The notes under the pieces were generated by a model. The model was not told the origin of the DNA. It saw nothing but the letters and a program-made list of their open reading frames with translations, and did no database searches. A program made the position numbers and the translations under genes. A stretch of DNA of 23,146 nt from Frankiales bacterium (lineage in GTDB: Bacteria > Actinomycetota > Actinomycetes > Mycobacteriales > SCTD01), in NCBI GenBank assembly GCA_025465145.1, contig JAODNS010000258.1, positions 1 to 23,146 on the forward strand, read 5' to 3'. Of this stretch, positions 1 to 7,174 are shown one piece after another (positions within the stretch are counted from its first letter, which is position 1; the number at the start of each line of letters is the position of its first letter).

Positions 1-257
1 ACCACCTGTTCACCCGCATCGTGCCGATCGTCAAGGACATCGGCCTGTGGGGGCCGAAGGTGCAGCGCGCGTACGCCGACATGGGCGTGCTGGAGATGGG
101 CGACGCGAACCTCGACGCGCTGATGAAGAACGACGAGGACCTCGCCGAGCAGATCGACCGCGAGAAGGCCGAGGCGCGCGAGGTCGAGCAGCGGATCGCC
201 GAGATCGAGCAGACCATCGCGGTCGGCGCCGACGAGCAGCCGGTCGCCGTCGACTAG
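1..257 (+). CDS. Ferritin-like di-iron protein, C-terminal fragment
   Basis: Only the last 84 codons are present; the reading frame is open from base 3 with no stop, so the gene begins outside the window. The fragment starts HLFTRIVPIVKDIGLWGPKV and continues through a YADMGVLEMGD stretch to an acidic, Glu/Arg-rich, probably helical tail. This matches, from memory, the C-terminal end of a widespread actinobacterial ferritin-like domain protein of about 350 residues, whose metal-binding helices lie upstream and cannot be checked here. The specific reaction is unknown. The GTG at 21 lies inside a conserved stretch and is not a real start. The Nudix gene begins 11 bases after its TAG, so the two may be co-transcribed. 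Confidence 0.7.
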   Translation, partial: HLFTRIVPIVKDIGLWGPKVQRAYADMGVLEMGDANLDALMKNDEDLAEQIDREKAEAREVEQRIAEIEQTIAVGADEQPVAVD

Positions 258-268
258 GTTCCTCGCGC

Positions 269-793
269 GTGGAGTGGACCGTGCACGGCGAGCGGTCGCT
301 CTACGAGAGCCCGTGGGTCTCGCTGCGCCTGGTCGACGTCGAGGTGCCGGGCGGGCCGCGGTTCGACCACCACGTGGTGCGTACGCCGCGCCCGGCCGTC
401 GGCGTCGTCGTGACGGGTCCCGAGGGCGTGCTGCTGCTGTGGCGGCACCGCTTCATCACCGGCACGTGGGGCTGGGAGGTGCCGGCCGGCGGCGTCGATG
501 CGGGCGAGACGCTCGCCGATGCCGCTGCCCGGGAGGTGCTCGAGGAGACCGGGTGGGCCGTCGGGCCGCTGCGCCGGCTGGTCGGCTACCACCCGACGAA
601 CGGGCTGAGCAGCCAGCGGTTCGAGCTGTTCGCCGCCGACGGCGCGACCCACGTGGGGGAGCCGTCGGACCCGGGGGAGTCGTCGCGGGTGGAGTGGGTG
701 CCGGTCGAGCGGGTGCGCGAGCTGCTGGCGGCGGGCGAGGTGCAGGACGGCATGTCGCTGACCGCGCTGCTGTGGTGGGCCTGCTGTGGCTGA
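269..793 (+). CDS. Nudix hydrolase
   Basis: A cytoplasmic hydrolase of nucleoside-diphosphate-linked substrates, 174 residues. A perfect Nudix box lies at residues 74-96 (GX5EX7REUXEEXGU): G74, E80, then R88-E89-V90, E92-E93, G95-W96, which bind the divalent metal. The overall form (GER.LY.SPWV.LR at the N-terminus, HHVVR before the fold) resembles ADP-ribose/nucleotide-sugar pyrophosphatase-type Nudix proteins, but the substrate cannot be fixed. Two GTG starts compete. GTG 269 gives the N-terminus VEWTVHGER usual for relatives; GTG 281 has a better GGAG ribosome site at 271-274. The 3' end overlaps the next gene by 8 bases, suggesting coupled translation. Confidence 0.85.
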   Translation: MEWTVHGERSLYESPWVSLRLVDVEVPGGPRFDHHVVRTPRPAVGVVVTGPEGVLLLWRHRFITGTWGWEVPAGGVDAGETLADAAAREVLEETGWAVGPLRRLVGYHPTNGLSSQRFELFAADGATHVGEPSDPGESSRVEWVPVERVRELLAAGEVQDGMSLTALLWWACCG

Positions 794-1316
794 GCTGTGG
801 GGGCTGCTGGCCGACGAGGACCGGCTGCGCGTGTTCGCGGCGGTGTCGCTCGGGGCGCGGTCCTTGGTCGACGTGGCGGCCGCCTCGGGCGTCGAGGCGC
901 GGCTCGCGGTGAAGGCGCTGAAACGGCTCGAGCGCGGCGGGGTCGTGGCCCGCAGCGGCAACGACTGGGAGCTGCGCCGCGACGTCATCGCGGCGGAGGC
1001 GCGGCGTACGGCCGTCGCCCCGGCGGTGTACGAGGAGGAGGGTCTGGACGCTGCCGCGGCCTCGGTGCTGCGGGCGTTCCTGCGGGACGGCCGGCTGACG
1101 ACGATCCCGGCGACGCGGTCGAAGCGGCTCGTGGTCCTCGACCACATCGCGAAGGTGTTCGACATCGGGGCGCGCTACCCGGAGCGGGACGTGGATGCGC
1201 TGCTGCGCGCGTTCCACCCTGACCACGCGGCGCTGCGGCGGTACCTGGTGGACGAGGGGTTCCTGTCGCGCGAGGGCGGCGTGTACTGGCGCAGCGGCGG
1301 CTCGGTCGTGGTCTAG
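786..1316 (+). CDS. HTH-DUF2087 protein, putative transcriptional regulator
   Basis: A 176-residue protein with two parts. Residues 1-60 form an ArsR/winged-helix-like region (LWGLLADEDRLRVFAAV..., then a helix pair ending LKRLERGGVV). Residues about 90-170 carry the DUF2087 pattern: an IPATRSKRLVVLDHIAKVF stretch, the RYPERDVDALLRAFHPD motif and the LRRYLVDEGFLSRE closing motif. DUF2087 has no established biochemical role; its fusion to a winged helix suggests regulation, which is inference. The GTG start at 786 lies inside the end of the Nudix gene (8-base overlap), so it is probably translated from the same mRNA. Confidence 0.8.
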   Translation: MAELWGLLADEDRLRVFAAVSLGARSLVDVAAASGVEARLAVKALKRLERGGVVARSGNDWELRRDVIAAEARRTAVAPAVYEEEGLDAAAASVLRAFLRDGRLTTIPATRSKRLVVLDHIAKVFDIGARYPERDVDALLRAFHPDHAALRRYLVDEGFLSREGGVYWRSGGSVVV

Positions 1317-1318
1317 TC

Positions 1319-1345
1319 CTGAAATGACCCGATCGGGCCATTCAG
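1319..1345. promoter_or_regulatory. Imperfect palindrome with perfect CCCGATCGGG core
   Basis: The 10-bp perfect palindrome CCCGATCGGG (1328-1337) sits in a longer imperfect dyad flanked by CTGAAATG on the left and CATTCAG on the right. It begins three bases after the stop of the DUF2087 gene and about 70 bases before the LPFTG gene. GATCGGGC recurs at 1368-1375. There is no T-run, so an operator for a dimeric regulator is more likely than a terminator. Confidence 0.4.
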
Positions 1346-1369
1346 TTGCTCCGCCGCAGGCTCCAGGAT

Positions 1370-1384
1370 CGGGCGAACCGCCCG
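1370..1384. promoter_or_regulatory. Small hairpin in 5' region of LPFTG gene
   Basis: CGGGCG, a three-base AAC loop, and CGCCCG form a perfect 6-bp stem 30 bases upstream of the GTG start at 1414. It overlaps the second GATCGGGC copy. It could be an mRNA 5' structure or half of a protein-binding site; the sequence does not decide. Confidence 0.3.
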
Positions 1385-1413
1385 TTCATGGGGCACGTCC
1401 GTCAGGAGTCACA

Positions 1414-1908
1414 GTGACCACAGCAGCAACTCGCGCGATCGCAGCCTCGGTGCTGGCCACCTTCGTGCTGGTGCCGTCCGGGCTCCTGCTCGCCGCCCCC
1501 GCTCTGGCCGACGAGTCACCGGCCCCGAGCACCGGGATCGGCGAGCCGGCGTACGAGGAGGCCGCGAACATCCCGGCCACCGAGGTGTCGGCGGAGCCCG
1601 ACGCCTACCCGGACGAGCCGACCGTGGTGGCCCCGGACGGCTCCATCAGCGGTGGCACCCTCCAGGCCGGCAGCGGCGCCGTCGCGCGCCCGGCCGCCAA
1701 GCCGGTGGCGAAGCCCGTCGCGAAGCCGCGGGCTGCCGCGCCCCGGGCGGTTGCGCCGCGCAAGGCACCTCGGACGTCCGCGCCCGCAGGCCCGACGGTG
1801 CTGCCGTTCACGGGTCCGGAGCGGCTCGAGCGTCAGCTCGCCGTCGGCGGTGGGCTCGTGCTCATCGGTGCCGTCGTGCTGCTTGCCGCACGTCCGCGTA
1901 CTGCCTGA
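1414..1908 (+). CDS. LPFTG-anchored cell-wall protein, AKP-rich
   Basis: A 164-residue predicted surface protein. Residues 1-33 look like a Sec signal peptide (hydrophobic core, cleavage near APALA-DES). The mature part is acidic and Pro-rich to about residue 90, then switches to a basic Ala/Lys/Pro stretch with the repeat AKPVAKPVAKP, typical of extended wall-spanning stalks. The sorting signal is at the C-terminus: LPFTG at 130-134, a hydrophobic segment and an Arg-containing tail, so a sortase would cleave between T and G. The GTG start at 1414 is chosen because AGGAG at 1404-1408 sits five bases upstream and the signal peptide follows at once. No enzymatic domain is visible. No sortase is encoded in the window. 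Confidence 0.8.
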   Translation: MTTAATRAIAASVLATFVLVPSGLLLAAPALADESPAPSTGIGEPAYEEAANIPATEVSAEPDAYPDEPTVVAPDGSISGGTLQAGSGAVARPAAKPVAKPVAKPRAAAPRAVAPRKAPRTSAPAGPTVLPFTGPERLERQLAVGGGLVLIGAVVLLAARPRTA

Positions 1909-2195
1909 CAATTCGGACGTACCGGCGCCATTGGCCGTCGGCAGACCCCCCGAACGCACGCCGAAGCGGTCCGAACGGATGATGCAGCCGGCGGCCGCGT
2001 CCCATGATCCTGAACGGGCACGGCAAGACCTGCCGTCCGGCTGCACCTGGGCCGGCGGGCAGGGGGCAGAGATACGAGCGGTCCTCACCGACGCCCTCGC
2101 GGCGCACGGAGACAGCACGGTCGCCTAGACCGCTCGGGGAGCCAGTGGCGAGACCGACCCGTCCGGTGACATGAGCGCGTCAGCGCTCCGCCCGG
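1909..2195 (+). other. Intergenic region with adjacent hairpins
   Basis: These 287 bases separate two cell-wall genes. Two adjacent hairpins are visible: ACGGCA/TGCCGT around a five-base loop (2020-2036), then CCGGC/GCCGG around a nine-base loop (2037-2055). A 49-codon ORF starting at the tandem ATGs at 1979 runs through here to 2128, but it has no ribosome site and no recognisable family. I match no riboswitch or ncRNA family. The region probably holds the promoter and leader of the 2196 gene. Confidence 0.35.
2173..2188. promoter_or_regulatory. Perfect inverted repeat before the adhesin-like gene
   Basis: GAGCGC, a GTCA spacer and GCGCTC form a perfect 6-bp dyad ending seven bases before the ATG at 2196 and directly before the GGATGGA sequence that could serve GTG 2208. 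As RNA it would be a stable tetraloop hairpin beside the ribosome-binding region; as DNA it could be an operator half-site pair. Confidence 0.4.
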
Positions 2196-4172
2196 ATGGA
2201 TCTCGCTGTGAACGTTCTGCCGAACCCCGCTCGGAACCCGGAGCGCCCCGCAGCCCCACGAGCTCGCCGTGGCCGCCTGCGGCTTGGGTCGGACGCGGGC
2301 GACAGCCGAGTGCTGTTCCTCGCTGCAGCCGCCACGGTGTTCGCGCTGCTCGGGGCCACGCTGGGGGTGCTGCCGGCCTCGGCAGCGCAGAACCCGCCGG
2401 CGGTGCCCCCCGTCGGGGTCGTCGTGTCCAAGGTCGACATCTGCCACCGAACCAGCAGCCGGAGCAACCCGTACACAAGCCCCTCGGTCTCCGTGAGCAG
2501 CATCGTCCCGGCGCCAACCGGCCACACGTCAGCGCCCGACAACACGGCTGGCTTTTTTCCAGCCACAGCGTGGGGCGACATCATCCCGCCCTTCACGTGG
2601 AACAACGCGGGGGTCCCCACTCTCTTCGCGGGGCAGAACTGGGTTGGCGCCGGGGCCGTCATCTTCGGCAACAGCTGTCAGCTCCGCAGGGTGGCGGCCG
2701 TGACGCCGACGATCACGCCCTCGAGCTGTACGGGGTTGGTGGCGTCGTTGCCGTCGTTCACGATTCCGAGCACGACCGGTGTGACGTATTTCGTCGATGC
2801 GGTTCAGAAGAACGCCGGTGACGTGATCACGGGTGTGTCGACGACGAAGACGCTGACGGCGGTGGCGCAGGGCGGCTACGTGCTGACGAACGCGCTGTTC
2901 AGCGTGTCGATGGTGTTCGGTGCGCAGGCGACCTGCTCGTCGAACGTGGCGGCCGTGACGCCGACAATCAGTCAGTCGAACTGCCTGAACGGAGCCCCGA
3001 CGACACCGTCGTACACCGTCCCGAGCACGACCGGTGTCATCTATTCGGTGACCGGGGTCGGCGTGGTCGCAGGAGGCGACGTTCGGACCGGTGTGGTCAA
3101 GACCGAGCAGCTGACCGCAGTCGCGGCATCTGGCTACACGCTCAGCAACAGTCCCTTCAACGTGACGATGGTCTTCGGGCCGCTCGCGACGGGCTGCAAC
3201 CCGCCGCCCCCGCCGCCGCCGGGCACGACCAGCCCGGACCTGGGCATCACGAAGGTCGGTCCGTCCACGGCCGTCAAGCCCGGTGACAACGTCAGCTACA
3301 CGCTGACCGTCACCAACACGGGCAACGGTGCGGCCAGCAACGTCGTCATCACGGACACGCTCCCGGCGGCGCTGACGTTCGTCTCCTCGACGGGCGGCTG
3401 CACCGGCACGACGACCATCACCTGCACCATCGGGAACCTGGCCGTTGGTGGTACCGCCACCATCACCGTGGTCACCAAGCTCGCCGCCGACTACGCGTCG
3501 ACGGCGGTGGCGAACGTCGCCGTGGTCGGCCCGCCGGACAGCAACCCGGGCAACAACACGGACACCGAGGTCACGCAGGTCACCCTCCCGACGCCGGCGG
3601 TGCCGAGCGACCTCGGGCTGAGCAAGGTCGGGACCGGCACCGTCGCACCCGGCGGGGTCATCAGCTGGGTCATGACGGTGACCAACATCGCCGGCACCCC
3701 GGCGGCCGGCTTCACGGTCACCGACACGCTGCCCGGCGGACTGACGCTGCTGACCGTGGGCGGCACCGACTGGAGCTGCACGAAGTCGACCAGCTCCGCG
3801 ACGTGCACCTACACGGGCGCGCCGCTCCCCGTCGGCGGCACTGCCGCCTTCGGCCTCGACGCGCTCGTCAGCGCCGGCTACCCCGGCACGACCGTCAGCA
3901 ACACGGCGGTCGTCGACCCGGGTGGCGTCGACACCACCAATGACAGCGCGACGGCGAGCACGGACGTCGTCACGCCGATCACCGGCGGAACGGATGGCGA
4001 GGAGAATGCGCCGCCGGACGAGGTCACCGGAGGCACCGACCCCCAGCCGGTCAACCGGCCGGCGCTGCCGTTCACCGGCTCGTACGCCGACCGGGCGCTC
4101 AGTGCCGGCGTGATGCTCCTGCTGGTGGGCCTGGCCCTCACCCTCATCGGGCGTCGGCGCCGCAGCGCCTAG
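2196..4172 (+). CDS. Large LPFTG surface protein with two DUF11 domains
   Basis: A 658-residue predicted wall-anchored, adhesin-like protein. A long basic N-region and hydrophobic stretch (about 38-60) form a signal peptide with cleavage near ASA-AQ at about 64. Residues about 78-135 carry the DICHRT...NPY...WGDIIPPF pattern seen in many actinobacterial surface proteins. An 85-residue unit follows twice (166-250 and 251-335), each with conserved AAVTPTI, a Cys pair, STTGV and LTAVA.GGY-like motifs. After a poly-Pro linker come two DUF11 domains (about 346-465 and 470-592; LG.(T/S)KVG...VTNT...VTDTLP). LPFTG lies at 624-628, then a membrane segment and an RRRR tail. The ATG at 2196 lacks a clear ribosome site; GTG 2208, with GGATGGA seven bases upstream, is a serious alternative. 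Confidence 0.8.
   Translation: MDLAVNVLPNPARNPERPAAPRARRGRLRLGSDAGDSRVLFLAAAATVFALLGATLGVLPASAAQNPPAVPPVGVVVSKVDICHRTSSRSNPYTSPSVSVSSIVPAPTGHTSAPDNTAGFFPATAWGDIIPPFTWNNAGVPTLFAGQNWVGAGAVIFGNSCQLRRVAAVTPTITPSSCTGLVASLPSFTIPSTTGVTYFVDAVQKNAGDVITGVSTTKTLTAVAQGGYVLTNALFSVSMVFGAQATCSSNVAAVTPTISQSNCLNGAPTTPSYTVPSTTGVIYSVTGVGVVAGGDVRTGVVKTEQLTAVAASGYTLSNSPFNVTMVFGPLATGCNPPPPPPPGTTSPDLGITKVGPSTAVKPGDNVSYTLTVTNTGNGAASNVVITDTLPAALTFVSSTGGCTGTTTITCTIGNLAVGGTATITVVTKLAADYASTAVANVAVVGPPDSNPGNNTDTEVTQVTLPTPAVPSDLGLSKVGTGTVAPGGVISWVMTVTNIAGTPAAGFTVTDTLPGGLTLLTVGGTDWSCTKSTSSATCTYTGAPLPVGGTAAFGLDALVSAGYPGTTVSNTAVVDPGGVDTTNDSATASTDVVTPITGGTDGEENAPPDEVTGGTDPQPVNRPALPFTGSYADRALSAGVMLLLVGLALTLIGRRRRSA
2546..2564 (+). 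repeat. Intragenic hairpin with T6 loop
   Basis: GGCTGG and CCAGCC form a perfect 6-bp stem around CTTTTTT, inside the coding sequence at codons 117-123 (AGFFPA). Six consecutive T, read as two TTT Phe codons, is out of character in such GC-rich coding DNA. It is a candidate slippage site or attenuating structure, with no proof from sequence. Confidence 0.4.
2691..3200 (+). repeat. Tandem duplication, 255-bp coding unit
   Basis: Two in-frame units of 255 bases start at the near-identical GTGGCGGCCGTGACGCCGAC (2691 and 2946). They share further blocks such as CCGAGCACGACCGGTGT. The protein units align over 85 residues with a conserved Cys near position 16 and another near the end. They have diverged well beyond identity, so this is an old internal duplication within the surface protein. 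Confidence 0.7.
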
Positions 4173-4185
4173 CAGCACCCGACCC

Positions 4186-4221
4186 TGAGGCCGCGTCTCC
4201 CGTGCGGGGGGCGCGGCCTCA
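4186..4221. terminator. Bidirectional terminator between convergent genes
   Basis: TGAGGCCGCG (4186-4195) and CGCGGCCTCA (4212-4221) form a perfect 10-bp stem, and inner CCC and GGG bases can extend it. It lies between the convergent surface-protein gene and rsgA. The right arm includes the TGA stop codon of rsgA (4221-4219). There is no strong U-run, which is usual for actinobacterial terminators. Confidence 0.7.
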
Positions 4222-5184
4222 GTCGTCGGCGGACAGCGCCACGAGGAGCCGCCGCATCGAGTCGAGCCGCGCCGGCGAGGCGTCGGCGCTGTCCAGCGCG
4301 CACCCGGGCGTACCTGCGAGGTGGTCGCACCCCGGCGGGCACTCCTCCACGACGACGTCCAGGCCGAAGGCCGCCAGCACCCGGACCGGGGTGACCGCGC
4401 CGAGGCCGAACGACCGGACGCCCGGCGTGTCGATGACGGTGCCGCCACCGGGCAGCTCGAACGCGATCGCCGACGAGGACGTGTGCCGGCCCTTCCCGAC
4501 GCCGCTCACGTCGCCGACGGCGCGGAACGCGTCCGGCACCAGCTGGTTCACCAGCGTCGACTTGCCCACGCCGGACTGCCCGAACAGCACCGAGATGCGG
4601 CCGGCCAGCCGCGCTGCCAGCTCGTCCAGCCCCGACGACGGTCCCGTCACCACCGCGGCCACGCCCAGCGGCTCGTACAGCGACAGCAGCTCGTCGGGAG
4701 CGGCCAGGTCGTTCTTCGTCAGGCACAGCAGCGGCTCCAGCCCGCCGTCGTAGGCGGCCACCAGGCACCGGTCGATCAGGCGGGGCCGCGGCACGGGGTC
4801 GGCCAGTGCGGTCACGACGACGAGTACCTCGGCGTTGGCCACCACCGCCCGCTCGACGGGGTCGTTGTCGTCGGGCGTACGCCGCAGCACCGACGTCCGA
4901 GGCTCGATCCGCACCACCCGCCCGAGCGCGTCAGCCCCGCCGGAGAGGTCGCCGACTACCGCGACCCGGTCGCCGACGACGACGGCGCGCCGGCCCAGCT
5001 CGCGCGCGCGTACCGCCGACACGAAGCGCCCGTCGTCCACCCGCAGCCGGTACCGGCCCCGGTCCACGGTGACGACGACCGCGCCCGAGGCGTCCTCGTG
5101 CTCCGGCCGGATCCGGGTGCGGGGCCGTGAGCCGCGCCCTGGACGTACGCGGACGTCGTCCTCGTCCAGCTCGCGCGGGCTCAC
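4219..5184 (-). CDS. rsgA: Ribosome small-subunit-dependent GTPase RsgA
   Basis: A GTPase of 321 residues acting in late 30S subunit maturation. The order is OB-like N-domain (about 35-100), then a circularly permuted GTPase in which G4 (TKND, 156-159) precedes G1 (GQSGVGKS, 202-209), G2 (KGRHTS, 231-236) and G3 (DTPG, 252-255). The C-terminal zinc site has C282, C286, H288 and C295. The permuted order is diagnostic of the family. The GTG start overlaps the aroA stop in a shared GTGA (5184-5181), so translation is probably coupled to aroA. The first ~30 residues are charged and disordered-looking. Nothing essential is missing. Confidence 0.95.
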   Translation of the reverse strand: MSPRELDEDDVRVRPGRGSRPRTRIRPEHEDASGAVVVTVDRGRYRLRVDDGRFVSAVRARELGRRAVVVGDRVAVVGDLSGGADALGRVVRIEPRTSVLRRTPDDNDPVERAVVANAEVLVVVTALADPVPRPRLIDRCLVAAYDGGLEPLLCLTKNDLAAPDELLSLYEPLGVAAVVTGPSSGLDELAARLAGRISVLFGQSGVGKSTLVNQLVPDAFRAVGDVSGVGKGRHTSSSAIAFELPGGGTVIDTPGVRSFGLGAVTPVRVLAAFGLDVVVEECPPGCDHLAGTPGCALDSADASPARLDSMRRLLVALSADD

Positions 5185-6437
5185 GCGAGGGCGAGCATCC
5201 GCGTCCAGGACCCGACGAAGTCCGGCACCGTCTTGCGCGTCGTCGCCACGTCCTCGACCAGCACGCCCTCCACGCCGAGCCCGACGACTGCGCCCGCCAT
5301 GGCGATCCGGTGGTCGTCGTAGGTCCGGAAGGTGCCGCCGTGCAGCGGCCGCGGCCGGACCTCGAGGCCGTCGTCGATCTCGCGCACGTCGCCGCCGAGC
5401 CCGTTGAGCTCGCGCACCAGGGCTGCCAGCCGGTCGGTCTCCTGCAGCCGGAGGTGCGCGACGCCGCGGAAGGTCGACGGGCCGTCGGCGAAGCAGGCGA
5501 GCGCCGCCAGCACCGGCGTCAGCTCACCTGCGTCGCGCAGGTCGACGTCCACCCCGTGCAGCGCCCCCGCCGTGACGGTGAGCCCGGGGGACACCGACGC
5601 GCCGAACTCCGACAGCAGCGACGGCAGCAGCGCTCCTGGCTGCGACGAGTCCGCCGGCCAGCTGGGCACCGTGACGGATCCGCCCGCGACGAGCGGAGCG
5701 ACGAGGTACGCGGCCGCGGTCGACAGGTCGGGCTCGACGACCGCGTCGCGGGGCTGCAGCGGCCCGGGCTTGACCACCCACGTGCCGAAGGAGGTGTCCT
5801 CGACGGCGGCGCCGGCCGCCCGCAGCGCCTCCACCGTCATCGCGAGGTGCGGCGCGGACGGCAGTGGCGGGCCCTCGTGCCGCACGGTCAGGCCGAGGTC
5901 GAAGCGGGGCGCGGACAGCAGCAGCCCGCTGACCAGCTGCGACGACTGCGAGGCGTCGAGGACGACCTCGCCGCCGCGCAGGGAGCCCGTTCCGCGAACG
6001 GTCACGGGCAGCCCGTCCACCCGGTCCAGGGACGCACCGAGGAACTGCAGCGCGGCGAGCAGCGGGCCGAGCGGCCGCTCCCGTACCCGCGGGTCGCCGT
6101 CGAACAGGACGGCACCGGTCGCCAGGGCGGCGACCGGCGGCACGAACCGCGCGACCGTTCCGGCGTTGCCGACGTCGATCCGGTCCCCGGAGCAGACCAG
6201 CCGCCCGCCCGCCACGACCCAGTCGTCCCCGTCGTCGGCAACGGAGGCGCCGAGCACGCGCAGCGCGGCGGCCATCAGCTCGGTGTCACGGCTGCGCAAC
6301 GGCTGCCGGACAACGGAGCGGCCGTTCGCCAGCGCGGCCAGGACCAGCGCGCGGTTGGTCACGCTCTTCGAGCCCGGCAGGTCTACAACCGCGTCGAGCG
6401 GAGCCTTCGCGCGTGGCGCTGGCCAGAGAGCGGGCAC
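5181..6437 (-). CDS. aroA: 3-phosphoshikimate 1-carboxyvinyltransferase (EPSP synthase)
   Basis: This enzyme transfers the enolpyruvyl group of PEP to shikimate-3-phosphate in the chorismate pathway, in the cytoplasm. It has 418 residues, near the family norm. Family signatures are present: PGSKSVTNRA (21-30), GNAGTVARF (90-98), SSQ (165-167), the acidic D302 region, LQETDRL (331-337), DDHRIAMA (374-381) and K402 near the C-terminus. The Gly at position 93 and nearby residues fit the ordinary type of active site. The start is GTG at 6437. It is followed by rsgA with a 4-base overlap, an arrangement common in actinobacteria. Upstream, 46 bases away, is the third LPFTG protein on the same strand, with a hairpin between them. 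Confidence 0.96.
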   Translation of the reverse strand: MPALWPAPRAKAPLDAVVDLPGSKSVTNRALVLAALANGRSVVRQPLRSRDTELMAAALRVLGASVADDGDDWVVAGGRLVCSGDRIDVGNAGTVARFVPPVAALATGAVLFDGDPRVRERPLGPLLAALQFLGASLDRVDGLPVTVRGTGSLRGGEVVLDASQSSQLVSGLLLSAPRFDLGLTVRHEGPPLPSAPHLAMTVEALRAAGAAVEDTSFGTWVVKPGPLQPRDAVVEPDLSTAAAYLVAPLVAGGSVTVPSWPADSSQPGALLPSLLSEFGASVSPGLTVTAGALHGVDVDLRDAGELTPVLAALACFADGPSTFRGVAHLRLQETDRLAALVRELNGLGGDVREIDDGLEVRPRPLHGGTFRTYDDHRIAMAGAVVGLGVEGVLVEDVATTRKTVPDFVGSWTRMLALA

Positions 6438-6461
6438 GGGCCGAGTCTGCCCGAAGCCGGA

Positions 6462-6478
6462 GCGGCCGGTGTGGCCGC
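6462..6478 (-). terminator. Possible terminator or processing hairpin between LPFTG gene and aroA
   Basis: GCGGCC, a five-base loop, and GGCCGC form a perfect 6-bp stem six bases beyond the stop codon of the LPFTG gene and 25 bases before the aroA start. No U-run follows. It may reduce read-through from the surface-protein gene into aroA. Confidence 0.35.
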
Positions 6479-6483
6479 CCGAC

Positions 6484-6918
6484 TCAGACGGCGGTGGGAC
6501 GGCGTCGTCGGCCGGCGAGCACCAGCGCGATACCGGCGGCGAGGGCAGACAGAGCGATGACCAGGAGCAGGACGACCTGCGCGCCGGTGAACGGGAGGGT
6601 GGTGCCGGTGCCGGCGTCGACGAAGGTCCCCTGGACGGGGCCGTCGGTGTTGCCGTTGATCAGCACGGCGGGCGACGGCGAGGGCGTGGGCGAGCCGACC
6701 GCCTCCTCGCCCGTGCCGCCCTGCGTGGGCGAGGACGACGGCGAGGGGCTGGTGATGACCAGCGTGGAGCTGGGGCTGGGGACGACGCTGGCGGCCGGGG
6801 ACGGGCAGGCCTGGGAGTAGGCGTCACAGGGGGCGGCCGTGGCCGGCGCGGCTGCTGACACGACGAGCACGCCTCCGAGCAGGGTGGCGCCGACGAGGCG
6901 AGGAAGGCGTGCGGACAT
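6484..6918 (-). CDS. Small LPFTG-anchored cell-wall protein, Ser/Pro-rich
   Basis: A 144-residue predicted surface protein. The signal peptide spans residues 1 to about 28 (cleavage near ATA-APC). A short CDAYSQAC segment follows, with two Cys that could form a disulfide. Next comes a low-complexity Ser/Pro stalk (SPSPSSSPT, PTPSPSP). The sorting signal is LPFTG at 108-112, a long hydrophobic segment and an RRRR tail. AGGAG at 6929-6925 lies six bases before the ATG and supports the start. It has no catalytic domain. Architecture matches the other two LPFTG proteins (1414 and 2196), but the mature sequences do not look alike beyond composition. Confidence 0.8.
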   Translation of the reverse strand: MSARLPRLVGATLLGGVLVVSAAAPATAAPCDAYSQACPSPAASVVPSPSSTLVITSPSPSSSPTQGGTGEEAVGSPTPSPSPAVLINGNTDGPVQGTFVDAGTGTTLPFTGAQVVLLLVIALSALAAGIALVLAGRRRRPTAV

Positions 6919-7174
6919 CGGGTGCTCCTAGCAAGCAGGTAGAGAAGGGGGTCGCCGGGACGTATACCCCTCAGTGTCCAGGGGCACACGTACTGTGACA
7001 ACCGAGGTAGGGACGAGGTTGCCCGTACAGAGTCTCACGCTGTGTGATGGTGTTGATCCGCCGTCCGGCTCATCTTCATGGCTCCATCTGGCCTAGTGGC
7101 CACCGTGCCACGCGGGGAACCTTGGGTGCCGGCGGATACCTGCCGACACGGATCGTGACGAAGGGAGGGACCAC
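6919..7174. promoter_or_regulatory. Divergent intergenic region, surface protein / EPS transferase
   Basis: 256 bases separate the divergent LPFTG gene and the sugar transferase gene, so promoters for both should lie here. A small dyad CCCCT/AGGGG with an eight-base loop is at 6967-6984, beside GTATAC (6962-6967), which could provide a -10 element on the minus strand, though no good -35 is spaced for it. A near-perfect hairpin GTGCCGGC/GCCGACAC (one mismatch) at 7126-7149 lies just before the AGGGAGGG ribosome site (7162-7169) of the transferase. No gene is seen. Confidence 0.4.

Noticed and set aside
1979..2128. A 49-codon ORF starting at tandem ATGs between two LPFTG genes
   Set aside because: No ribosome site, no recognisable family, and it lies in a region with hairpins; too weak to call a gene.
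2529..4448. A 639-codon minus-strand open frame opposite the large surface protein and the end of rsgA
   Set aside because: Arg/Ala/Gly-rich composition with no family motif; the plus strand holds a signal peptide, DUF11 domains and LPFTG. It is a high-GC shadow.
6919..7174. Riboswitch upstream of the EPS transferase
   Set aside because: Only small hairpins are seen; no conserved core of a riboswitch class I know could be matched.
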